A model generated the notes under the pieces. The model was not told the origin of the DNA. It did no database searches and saw only the letters and a list, made by a program, of their open reading frames with translations. From Hyphomicrobiales bacterium (lineage in GTDB: Bacteria > Pseudomonadota > Alphaproteobacteria > Rhizobiales > Rhizobiaceae): a stretch of 64,000 nucleotides of DNA. The position numbers and the translations under genes are program-made. Location of the stretch: the NCBI GenBank assembly GCA_900471925.1, contig UCGV01000032.1, forward strand, positions 1 through 64,000, given 5' to 3'. Below, piece by piece: positions 7,795 to 14,946 of this stretch (the stretch's first letter is position 1; every line of letters begins with the position of its first letter).

Positions 7795-9060
7795 TCAACC
7801 ATCGACGTGAGCAGCGCCGGCCCCGTGCTCCAGATATCGCTGGTCGATATCCGGCAACGGCTCGTCGTCAATCGCCGCTTCGAAGGCCTTCAGGCGCTTG
7901 TGGATGGAAAGCAGCTCGATGATCGTCGACCAGGAATTGACGAGATATTGGAATGAATTGCTGACCTGGCCGAAAGCCGTCGCGATCTGTTGGAAGATAC
8001 CGTAGGTGATGGCACCCGCGACAAGGGTTGGCGCCATGAAGAAGTAAACGAAGAGATTGTCCGCCTGCAGATAGAACGAGCGGGCAACGTTGAAATACAT
8101 GTAGTGAAAGTAGAGCGTGAAATAGTTTTTCCGCACCCGTGAGAACAGTTCCTGGACGGTTGGAGGCTGCGCCCGGTCGGAGTGGTCCTCACCATAGACC
8201 AGTTCCTTGCGGTAAGCAGCTTCCACGCGCTGGTTCTTGAAGTTCAGGCCAGGCAGCTTGATACCCGCGACAGCAAGCAGAACCGTACCGAAGGCCGACC
8301 AGAAGATCGCCAGCCAGAAGAGCGAGTTTGGCACTTCACCGAGAAACGGCAGGGTCGTAACGTAGTGCGATAGCGCCAACATGATCGGCAGGAACACGAC
8401 CAACGTCATGACGGAATTGATGAGGTTTATGCCAAGACCTTCCAGGGTAGTGGAAAAGCGCATCGTGTCTTCCTGCACACGCTGCGAGGCGCCTTCGATA
8501 TGGCGAAGCTTTTCCCAGTTCGCCATGTAGAAATTGTTCATCGCCGTTCGCCAGCGGAAGATATAATGGCTGGTGAAAAAGTCGGTCATGATCGATACGA
8601 ACATGGCGAGGAAGGCGATCTGCGCAAATATCAGAAACAGATCATAGAAATTCTCGACAGTGATACCCGGCTTCTTCGCCAGCGCATTTTGCAGCAGATC
8701 GCCGAACGGCCGGCGCCAGTTGTTGATGACAACCGAGATCTGCACGCTGAAATAGGTCACGAAGATGATGAGCGCCGACCCCCAGATGGACCAGACCTTC
8801 CACGGATGGCTCATCGCTTTCAGATGCCAGAAGCCGCAAAAGAGCAGCGCAGCCAGGAAGAAATATCCATAGAACCAAATGTTCTCCGGCAGCAGGAAGA
8901 AAGAAAGATCGATCGGCTGCTGTTCTTCGGGAACCGGCGCAAAGCCGAGAGAAGTACCGAGACCTGCGGCGAAGAAATACCAGCCGAAAATCGCTGCCAG
9001 CGTCCAGACTACGAGTGAAGTAAAGAACGCTTTTGGCTGTGGAAAGAAGGAATGAAACAC
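7795..9060 (-). CDS. bacA: BacA/SbmA peptide antibiotic transporter
   Basis: A 421-residue inner-membrane protein of the SbmA/BacA family, which imports peptides using the proton gradient and has an ABC-exporter-like membrane fold but no ATPase domain. About seven or eight hydrophobic helices are visible, starting at VVWTLAAIFGWYFF. Conserved family stretches include FRWRTAMNNFYMANW and the NSFQYLVNSW region. Length equals that of S. meliloti BacA. In rhizobia that form bacteroids in legumes making NCR peptides, BacA is required to survive those peptides, and it also affects very-long-chain fatty acids of lipid A. It is a single-gene unit between two terminator or spacer regions. Confidence 0.95.
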   Translation of the reverse strand: MFHSFFPQPKAFFTSLVVWTLAAIFGWYFFAAGLGTSLGFAPVPEEQQPIDLSFFLLPENIWFYGYFFLAALLFCGFWHLKAMSHPWKVWSIWGSALIIFVTYFSVQISVVINNWRRPFGDLLQNALAKKPGITVENFYDLFLIFAQIAFLAMFVSIMTDFFTSHYIFRWRTAMNNFYMANWEKLRHIEGASQRVQEDTMRFSTTLEGLGINLINSVMTLVVFLPIMLALSHYVTTLPFLGEVPNSLFWLAIFWSAFGTVLLAVAGIKLPGLNFKNQRVEAAYRKELVYGEDHSDRAQPPTVQELFSRVRKNYFTLYFHYMYFNVARSFYLQADNLFVYFFMAPTLVAGAITYGIFQQIATAFGQVSNSFQYLVNSWSTIIELLSIHKRLKAFEAAIDDEPLPDIDQRYLEHGAGAAHVDG

Positions 9061-9183
9061 GGGGAGCTTTGCTTTCCTGAACTGGAGTCACGGAAGAGTG
9101 GCGAACCACTGATTGCCCGGAAATTAAGGCAGTTCGAAGAAAGCGGCAATGGGCTCAAACCATTGTTACGCACTTGTAACCAC

Positions 9184-10371
9184 TTAAGGGATTTTCTTCA
9201 TCACCGGCATGACGAGTAGCGCGCAGAAAACCAGCACGATTGCCGCCGCTATCGTCGGTAGCACGAAATTTCCTGTCGCTTGCGCGATCCATCCGGCGAC
9301 AACCGGACCGACGATCTGGCCGACGCCGAAAGCGGCCGTCATCAGCGCCAGGATACGACGCGGGCTATCAGGTGAAAGCCGGCGCCCGATCTGCAATCCG
9401 TAAGCGGTGATCGCGAGGAAGGTCGCGCCGAACAGCACTCCACCGATCAGTGGCGCCACGGAATGCGGCAGTTCCACCGTTGCGAGCACGCCGATCGCCT
9501 CGATGATGAGCGCCGTAACATAGACGCCGCCGAGGCCGAGCAGGCGCACGAAGGGCTTCCAGACGAACAGTGCGACGGTTGCGGTCAACCCCGCAACGAA
9601 CCAGCAGAGAAATTCGACGATCGGCCCCGACGCGCTCATGCGCGCGATCGCGACGAGGAACGTTGCTGTGATGACATAGCCGAAACCGAAGAAGCCGTAG
9701 GAGAGCGTCAGCAGCACCATCGGCCGGTTCCAGACCAGATCAGGCTCCTTCGCCTGCCCCGAGCGCACCGGTTCCTTCGGCAACAGAGCCCAGGCCACGA
9801 CGAGGCTGATGAGGCAGAACAGCGCGCCGCCGATCCAGTCCGCACGCCAACCGCCTGCGGCATCGTCAAAGACATGGCCAAGCGCAAACACCATGACCGA
9901 GGAAATCGCGATGCCCGCGCCCGGCCCGCCGAAATGCGCCGCCTGAACATGATCATTGCCGGCCGCCGCGCCATGGCTCAGTACGATGGCGGATGCAAAG
10001 ATCAGCGTGAAAGCGCTCGCCACACCGGCGAGGAACCGGATGAAGGCAAAGAGCGGGACGGAATTCGTCGCGGCCATGGCGGCAAGCAGGGACAAGAGCG
10101 CAACCAGCCGCTCGCGCCCGGCAGCCCAGCCATAGGCACCAAGCACCGCGCCCACGAGATAGCCGACAAAATTGGCGGATGCGATGAAACCCGCATCGGC
10201 GGCAGAAAGCGGCACGCCGACCATCATGCCGGGAAGGATCGGCGTAAAGGAAAATCGCCCGAAGCCCATGGCCGCCGCCATGGCGACGGCACCGGCAAAC
10301 GCTGTGGTGACGAGATTGACCTGATTGTCGTTATTGGGAGCCAGCATAGGCCCGTTATCGCGCTGCAACAT
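9184..10371 (-). CDS. MFS transporter, YbfB/YjiJ family
   Basis: A transporter of about 395 residues with twelve hydrophobic helices, matching the YbfB/YjiJ branch of the major facilitator superfamily: AAMGFGRFSFTPILPGM near the N-terminus is the family signature. The cytoplasmic loop after helix 6 reads LLPKEPVRSG. Substrate unknown, export likely. The start is uncertain: a GTG at 10380, ATG at 10371 and ATG at 10347 are all possible, and none has a strong ribosome site. It diverges from a PadR-family repressor, suggesting that PadR represses it until an inducer, perhaps a phenolic compound, is bound. Confidence 0.85.
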   Translation of the reverse strand: MLQRDNGPMLAPNNDNQVNLVTTAFAGAVAMAAAMGFGRFSFTPILPGMMVGVPLSAADAGFIASANFVGYLVGAVLGAYGWAAGRERLVALLSLLAAMAATNSVPLFAFIRFLAGVASAFTLIFASAIVLSHGAAAGNDHVQAAHFGGPGAGIAISSVMVFALGHVFDDAAGGWRADWIGGALFCLISLVVAWALLPKEPVRSGQAKEPDLVWNRPMVLLTLSYGFFGFGYVITATFLVAIARMSASGPIVEFLCWFVAGLTATVALFVWKPFVRLLGLGGVYVTALIIEAIGVLATVELPHSVAPLIGGVLFGATFLAITAYGLQIGRRLSPDSPRRILALMTAAFGVGQIVGPVVAGWIAQATGNFVLPTIAAAIVLVFCALLVMPVMKKIP

Positions 10372-10445
10372 GGCCGTCACAAGTGACTAATTCTGATGGC
10401 TTCTTCAATTTCGCGAACAGATTTTTCGACGCTGCCCTTGAACGA

Positions 10446-10474
10446 CATATCTTACGATATATGTTTTACGACAT
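10446..10474. promoter_or_regulatory. Candidate PadR operator
   Basis: In the spacer between the MFS gene and padR there are two overlapping inverted repeats: ATATC-N4-GATAT (10447-10460), extendable to CATAT...ATATG (10446-10463), and ATGT-N6-ACAT (10461-10474). PadR-type proteins are known to bind ATGT/ACAT inverted repeats, so this is a likely binding site for the adjacent regulator. Confidence 0.6.
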
Positions 10475-10508
10475 AGTGAACGATACATCACAGGTTAAGG
10501 AGTATGTC

Positions 10509-11132
10509 ATGAGAGGTTTTCGAGGTGGCTTCGTCGGTGAGGCTATGCGCATGGGAATGGGCCGCAGATTCTCTGCCGGCGAATTGCAGACAATCCTGCT
10601 GGCGCTTCTGGAAGAGCGTCCCAGCCACGGCTATGAGCTGATCAAGACGCTGGAAGAGCGCTCCGGCGGCTTTTACGTGCCGAGCCCGGGCGTCATCTAT
10701 CCGGCACTAACCTATCTGGAAGAGACCGGCCTTGCGGAAGTCGAAAATGACGGGGCGAAAAAGCTCTACAAGATCACGGAGGCCGGCCGCCAGAAGGTGG
10801 AAGAGAACCGCGACATGATCGACCAGACGCTTGCCAAGCTGGAGCGCATCGCCGAGGGCATGGCCTTCGTCAACCGCATGTTCGACCCAGACCAGCCGCA
10901 GGGTGGCCATGGCAGAGGTGGCGGTGGCCGCGGCCAGCACCGTCGCGACCACGAGGATGATGAGTTCGGCCGGGACCACAGCAATGTCCATGCTGCACGC
11001 CAGTTGCTGCGCTCTGCCTTGCGCATGCGCCATCCCTGGTCAGCAAGCGAAGCCGTGAGGATTTCCGGGATCCTTGAGCGAGCCGCGATGGAAATCCTGC
11101 AGGGCGGCAAGACCGACCCGCAGCAGGACTAA
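10509..11132 (+). CDS. PadR-family transcriptional regulator
   Basis: A 207-residue repressor. The PadR winged helix spans about residues 15-100 (LQTILLALLEERPSHGYELI, then the wing PSPGVIYPALTYLEETG). It is followed by an unusual linker rich in Gly, His, Arg and Asp (GGHGRGGGGRGQHRRDHEDD) and a C-terminal helix pair. The ATG at 10509 has AAGGAG 6 bases upstream; the longer frame back to 10383 covers the operator region and is unlikely. It diverges from an MFS transporter gene, which is the probable target together with itself. The His/Asp-rich linker could bind metal, which is inference only. Confidence 0.88.
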   Translation: MRGFRGGFVGEAMRMGMGRRFSAGELQTILLALLEERPSHGYELIKTLEERSGGFYVPSPGVIYPALTYLEETGLAEVENDGAKKLYKITEAGRQKVEENRDMIDQTLAKLERIAEGMAFVNRMFDPDQPQGGHGRGGGGRGQHRRDHEDDEFGRDHSNVHAARQLLRSALRMRHPWSASEAVRISGILERAAMEILQGGKTDPQQD

Positions 11133-11142
11133 TTCTGCTTGA

Positions 11143-11172
11143 ACGAGTGACGGCCCAAGTGGCCGTCCTCGT
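11143..11172. terminator. Convergent hairpin terminator
   Basis: GACGGCC (11149-11155) pairs with GGCCGTC (11161-11167), and the stem continues outward as ACGAG/CTCGT with one bulged T. It lies exactly between the convergent padR and tetR ends. There is no long T-run, so strength is moderate. Confidence 0.65.
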
Positions 11173-11768
11173 CAGTTATCAGATTTCAGAAGACCGCATG
11201 CCAGACGCCGGAACGCTTCGACGACCTTTTCCAGAACGGCATGAGGATTATCCGCTGCGGCGATCCAGAGTGCAGCACTGAGCGATGCTCCGTTGAGCAG
11301 ACGGGCCGCGGCCTCCGCGTCGACGGATCGGACCGTTCCCTCGTCGATCAGCGCCTGGATGGTCTGCGTCGTCGTGCGCAGGCAGGCATTCTGGCTCGGC
11401 CATTGCGAAGGATCGCCGAGCACCGCCGGCCCGTCGAGCAGCATGATGCGCTGGATTTCCGGCTCCAGAGCCATTTCGATATAGGCGGTATATTCCGCGA
11501 GAAGGCCGAGCCAAGCCGTATCGGCGCGGTCGCGCTCGATGCGTAGTCGCTCCCCCATCTCGCTATCGATCTGATCGATCACGGCCTGCAGCAGCCCCTT
11601 CTTATCGCCGAAATTATGATAGAGCGCACCGCGCGTCAGGCCGACATCGGCGGTCAGATCATCCATGGACGCCATCGCATAACCTTTGGTCGCGAAGGCT
11701 TTCCGGGCGGCCAGAATGAGCTTCGCCCTCGTTTCCTCCATCATCTGCGCCCGGGTTCTTGCGGCCAT
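11172..11768 (-). CDS. TetR-family transcriptional regulator
   Basis: A 198-residue TetR-type repressor. The N-terminal helix-turn-helix is clear (LILAARKAFATKGYAMASMDDLTADVGLTRGALYHNF, residues about 18-54); the rest is the ligand-binding helical domain. The ATG at 11768 is preceded by TTTGGAGATGG with proper spacing, better than the upstream ATG and TTG-type options to 11786. It diverges from a RidA-family gene. Three copies of ATACG-N3-CGTAT in the spacer, two of them inside apparent promoters, point to strong autoregulation and control of ridA. Ligand unknown. Confidence 0.92.
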   Translation of the reverse strand: MAARTRAQMMEETRAKLILAARKAFATKGYAMASMDDLTADVGLTRGALYHNFGDKKGLLQAVIDQIDSEMGERLRIERDRADTAWLGLLAEYTAYIEMALEPEIQRIMLLDGPAVLGDPSQWPSQNACLRTTTQTIQALIDEGTVRSVDAEAAARLLNGASLSAALWIAAADNPHAVLEKVVEAFRRLACGLLKSDN

Positions 11769-11786
11769 AACCATCTCCAAATTCAC

Positions 11787-11856
11787 ATACGCGCCGTATG
11801 CGTATTGACATACGTGGCGTATCTACCGATATATCCGCATACGGAACGTATATCAA
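11787..11856. promoter_or_regulatory. Face-to-face promoters with three TetR operator copies
   Basis: Three copies of the palindrome ATACG-N3-CGTAT lie at 11787-11799, 11810-11822 and 11839-11851. A plus-strand promoter reads TTGACA (11805-11810), 17 bases, GATATA (11828-11833). A minus-strand promoter reads TTGATA (11856-11851), 17 bases, TATATC (11833-11828). The two share the same -10 block, and operator copies 2 and 3 fill the two spacers. Repressor bound there would block both promoters. Confidence 0.75.
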
Positions 11857-11961
11857 TCATCGCTCCGTAGAACGGGCGAGCCCCGTATCCACGAATGCTT
11901 CCCCTCTCACGACGAACACGCGTTCGGCGATGGGTACACTTTTGTCTACAGGAGAAAACCA

Positions 11962-12360
11962 ATGACCAAGCGCGACGCGATTTTCCCCGCCGGCCGGCAG
12001 GCGCTCTATGAAATCAACCGCTATTCGGCAGCGATCCGCTCCGGGGACCTTCTCTTCGTCTCCGGCCAGGTCGGCAGCCGCGAAGATGGCTCACCGGAGC
12101 CCGACTTCGCAAAGCAGGTACAGCTCGCCTTCGACAATCTCAATTCGGTACTCGCCGCAGCCGGCGCCACCTTCGACGACGTTGTCGATGTCACGACCTT
12201 CCATACCGATCCCGAGGCACAGTGGCCCGTCATCTCGGGCATACGAATGAAGGAAATCGGCGAGGCGCCCTACCCGAACTGGACAGCCGTCGGCGTCAAC
12301 TGGCTGGCCGGCTTCGATTTCGAGATCAAGGTCATTGCCCGCCTGCCGCAAGCAGCCTGA
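11962..12360 (+). CDS. RidA-family protein
   Basis: A 132-residue member of the RidA/YjgF/UK114 family, trimeric enzymes that hydrolyse reactive enamine/imine intermediates or serve in special catabolic steps. The family core is seen in LLFVSGQVGS, the middle FDNLNSVLAAAGATFDDVV and the region FEIKVIARLP. The Arg-containing C-terminal signature of archetypal RidA is partly altered (YPNWTAVGVNWLAG), so it may belong to an Rid subgroup with another substrate. AGGAG precedes the ATG. The gene is driven from the tetR-ridA divergent region. Confidence 0.85.
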   Translation: MTKRDAIFPAGRQALYEINRYSAAIRSGDLLFVSGQVGSREDGSPEPDFAKQVQLAFDNLNSVLAAAGATFDDVVDVTTFHTDPEAQWPVISGIRMKEIGEAPYPNWTAVGVNWLAGFDFEIKVIARLPQAA

Positions 12361-12370
12361 AACCGATACA

Positions 12371-12399
12371 AGCGCCGTGCGTCAAACACGTGCGGCGCT
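12371..12399. terminator. Convergent hairpin between ridA and greA-like gene
   Basis: AGCGCCG (12371-12377) pairs with CGGCGCT (12393-12399) around a 15-base loop that can itself pair. It overlaps the stop codon of the minus-strand gene by one base. No T-run. Confidence 0.5.
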
Positions 12400-12881
12400 C
12401 ATGTAATCTTCATGACCTCGAGCTCCTGATCACCGACAGCAACCACATCGCCGACAGCCTTGCCCATGAGAATCCGGGCGACCGGCGCGACATAGGAAAT
12501 CGATCCGGCCTTCGGATCGGCTTCATCCTCTCCGACGATGCGATAGGTTTGAACCCGTCCATCGTCACGACTGAAGGTGACGGTGCTTCCGAAGGCGACA
12601 ACCTCTGTCGAAGAGGGAGCAGGAACGAGCTGTGCCGTGCGCACTCGTTCGACAAAATAACGCAGATCACGCAGAGGATTTGCCTGCTGCCGTCGCTTTT
12701 CATTGGTGTCTTCGATGGTGCTCGCAGCCTCATAGGCCTGCCGCGCATCCTGCACCTGCAGTTCCAGCGCCTTCAGCCCCGCCTCTGTCACGAGATTGGG
12801 ATGTGGTGAAATCGGCCGATCCGGCAGCAGCGTTTCCGCTGCGGTTTCGGCACTTTCTTCCTTGGTGAAGGCTACAGCCAT
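12399..12881 (-). CDS. GreA/GreB-family elongation factor-like protein
   Basis: A 160-residue protein with a helical N-terminal hairpin (about 35-85) and a C-terminal FKBP-like domain (VVAFGSTVTFSRDDGRVQTYRIVGEDEADP, then IGKA-like LMGKAVGDVV). Gre factors insert the coiled coil into the RNA polymerase secondary channel and rescue backtracked complexes. The coil tip here reads IEDTNEKRRQQANPLRD instead of the canonical acidic D-x-x-E-N tip, so cleavage activity is uncertain. It may be a regulator that uses the channel differently. The ATG at 12881 has GGAGGT upstream. It is followed downstream by nothing in its own direction and preceded by map, 31 bp away. Confidence 0.8.
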   Translation of the reverse strand: MAVAFTKEESAETAAETLLPDRPISPHPNLVTEAGLKALELQVQDARQAYEAASTIEDTNEKRRQQANPLRDLRYFVERVRTAQLVPAPSSTEVVAFGSTVTFSRDDGRVQTYRIVGEDEADPKAGSISYVAPVARILMGKAVGDVVAVGDQELEVMKIT

Positions 12882-12912
12882 CTCGACCTCCAACAGCGAG
12901 GGGCGTCGCCCC

Positions 12913-13662
12913 TCAAGCCGCCAATGTCAGAATAATCGGCCCGTTACGGGTTGCAACGACGGTATGTTCGTATTGTACCGTCGGGGCCTTGGGATCGGCA
13001 TAGAGCGTCCAGGCATCGTCGCCGCCTTCCGCCCATGTCGCACCGAGCGACAGAAAAGGCTCGACGGTAAAGACAAGGCCTTCCGTCATCATGCGCCGTT
13101 CGGACGGGTCCGGCCAGGTGGAAAGCTCCGCCGGCTCCTCGTGCAGCGAACGGCCGACACCATGGCTGGCGAGATTGGCGACGAGCGTATAGCGATTTTT
13201 CTGCGCGAAGGCGCCGACGGCGTTGCCGATCTTGGCCAGGGGCTCCCCGGCCTTGATCTGGTTGAGGCCGACCCACAGCGCCCGCTTGCCATCGCGGCAA
13301 AGCTTCTCGATCTTGGATTTTACCGGCGGCACGGCAAAGGATGCGCCTGTATCGGCAAAGAACCCGTCCTTTTCCGCCGAAACGTCGATATTGACGAGAT
13401 CGCCCGCGCGGATGATCCGCGGACCGGGAATGCCGTGAGCGATTTCCTCATTGACGCTGATGCAGGTCGCGCCCGGAAACTGATAGCAGAATTCAGGCGC
13501 CGAGCGCGCGCCGGCATCTTCCAGCACCTTGCGGCCGATCTGGTCGAGTTCCAGCGTCGTCATACCGGGCTCCATCGCCGCCGCCATCACCTGTATGGCA
13601 TTGGCACAGATACGGCCGATATCCTTGAGCTTGGTAAGTTCGTCGTCGTTCTCGATAACCAT
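12913..13662 (-). CDS. map: Type I methionine aminopeptidase
   Basis: A 249-residue metalloprotease that removes the initiator methionine from new proteins. The pita-bread fold residues are all seen: His in EEIAHGIPG, Asp pair in NIDVSAEKDGFFADTG, His in ASHGVGRSLHEEP, Glu in FTVEPFL and Glu in QYEHT. It lacks an N-terminal zinc finger, as is normal for type Ia. Rhizobia usually carry more than one map gene, so this could be the second copy. It precedes the greA-like gene in the same direction. Confidence 0.93.
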   Translation of the reverse strand: MVIENDDELTKLKDIGRICANAIQVMAAAMEPGMTTLELDQIGRKVLEDAGARSAPEFCYQFPGATCISVNEEIAHGIPGPRIIRAGDLVNIDVSAEKDGFFADTGASFAVPPVKSKIEKLCRDGKRALWVGLNQIKAGEPLAKIGNAVGAFAQKNRYTLVANLASHGVGRSLHEEPAELSTWPDPSERRMMTEGLVFTVEPFLSLGATWAEGGDDAWTLYADPKAPTVQYEHTVVATRNGPIILTLAA

Positions 13663-13701
13663 AAACCGTTCCGGATTTAACCGAGAGCGACAGGCTCTTC
13701 G

Positions 13702-14763
13702 TCAAGCGGTCGCTTTCGCGCCTTCGGATGTTTCAGTCAATGCCTTTCTGACGATCGGCGCCACTTTTGTACCGTAGAGTTCGATGCCGCGCATGATCTG
13801 GTCGTGCGGCATCTGGCCGATTGCCATCTGCAGCAGGAAGCGGTCGTTGCGGAAAACCTTGTGGGCTGCAACGATCTTCTCCGCCACGCGTTCCGGATCG
13901 CCGAGAAAGAGATTGCCGGCCGGGCCGCGCGCCATGTCGAAATGCGCCCGGCTCGTCGGACCCCAGCCGCGCTCGCGGCCAATGCGGTTCATCACTTCGG
14001 CCTGCGGGCCGTAAAACTGGTCGGCAGCAGCCTCCGTCGTATCGGCGATGAACCCGTGGACATTGATGCTGGTCTTCAGCTTCGCAGCATCCTGCCCAGC
14101 CCGGCGAGCTGCTTCCCGATAAAGATCGAGGAGCGGCGCAAAACGTGCATATTCGCCACCGATGATGGCAAGCGCCACCGGCAGGCCGAGCGCACCGGCG
14201 CGCGCGACGGATTGCGGCGTACCGCCGACAGCGATCCATAGCGGCAGCGGATCCTGAAGTGGCCGCGGATAGACGCCGCGTCCATTGATCGGCGGATGCA
14301 ATTCGCCTTTCCAGGTGACCACTTCATTATCACGCAGCGCCAGGAGAAGATCGAGCTTCTCTTCGAAAAGCTGGTCGTAATCTTCGAGATTGTAGCCGAA
14401 GAGCGGGAAGGACTCGATGAACGAGCCGCGCCCCGCCATGATTTCGGCGCGACCGTTGGAAATCAGGTCAAGCGTCGCAAACTGCTGGAACACCCGCACC
14501 GGATCATCTGACGAGAGAACCGTAACGGCACTGGTGAGACGAATATTCTTCGTCTTCGCCGCAGCGGCCGCCAGCGCCACGACAGGCGCCGAGGCCACAT
14601 AATCAGGCCGGTGATGTTCGCCGAGCCCGAAGACGTCGAGTCCGACCTGATCGGCAAGCTCGATCTCCTCGATCAGATGCTTGATCCGTTCAGCCCCTTC
14701 CGCGCCTTTGCTGCGGGACGAATTTGGATTGACGTCAGCGAATGTGTAAAGGCCCAGTTCCAT
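13702..14763 (-). CDS. LLM-class flavin-dependent monooxygenase
   Basis: A 353-residue TIM-barrel enzyme of the bacterial luciferase-like superfamily that would use reduced FMN and oxygen. The start MELGLYTFADVNP, the segment GLGEHHRPDY and the later GGEYARFAPLLDLYREAA are typical of the Atu2307-like group of putative oxidoreductases. Its substrate is unknown. ATG 14763 has AGAGG 9 bases upstream; a longer open frame to 14862 adds about 33 residues that look non-homologous. It lies downstream of the sigma-factor gene in the same direction, separated by 183 bp that include a VOC-like remnant. Confidence 0.85.
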   Translation of the reverse strand: MELGLYTFADVNPNSSRSKGAEGAERIKHLIEEIELADQVGLDVFGLGEHHRPDYVASAPVVALAAAAAKTKNIRLTSAVTVLSSDDPVRVFQQFATLDLISNGRAEIMAGRGSFIESFPLFGYNLEDYDQLFEEKLDLLLALRDNEVVTWKGELHPPINGRGVYPRPLQDPLPLWIAVGGTPQSVARAGALGLPVALAIIGGEYARFAPLLDLYREAARRAGQDAAKLKTSINVHGFIADTTEAAADQFYGPQAEVMNRIGRERGWGPTSRAHFDMARGPAGNLFLGDPERVAEKIVAAHKVFRNDRFLLQMAIGQMPHDQIMRGIELYGTKVAPIVRKALTETSEGAKATA

Positions 14764-14874
14764 GGTCGGCATCCTCTTTGACTTGCCCCTGAGATAAGGT
14801 CCGGCAAGGCTTGGATCAAACGGAAATTCTGGAACGGATCGTTCGATACTATCGATAGCCACGTCAGGCTGCGG

Positions 14875-14943
14875 CTACCAGGGATTGATGATTTCGATGC
14901 CCACTCACTGAGGGTCGCGAAACACGACGCTGAATGGAAACAC
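14875..14943 (-). pseudogene. Remnant of a VOC/glyoxalase-like C-terminus
   Basis: In the gap between the sigma factor and the monooxygenase, one minus-strand frame reads FPFSVVFRDPQ, a TGA, then VGIEIINPW and a stop. The pattern x-FRDP-x-G-x-x-IEI-x-NP is the usual C-terminal strand pair of VOC (glyoxalase/dioxygenase fold) proteins. It is only 23 codons and broken by a stop, so it is best seen as the decayed tail of a gene that once followed the sigma factor. VOC genes are common in DGPF/ECF42 clusters. Confidence 0.5.
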
Positions 14944-14946
14944 AGC

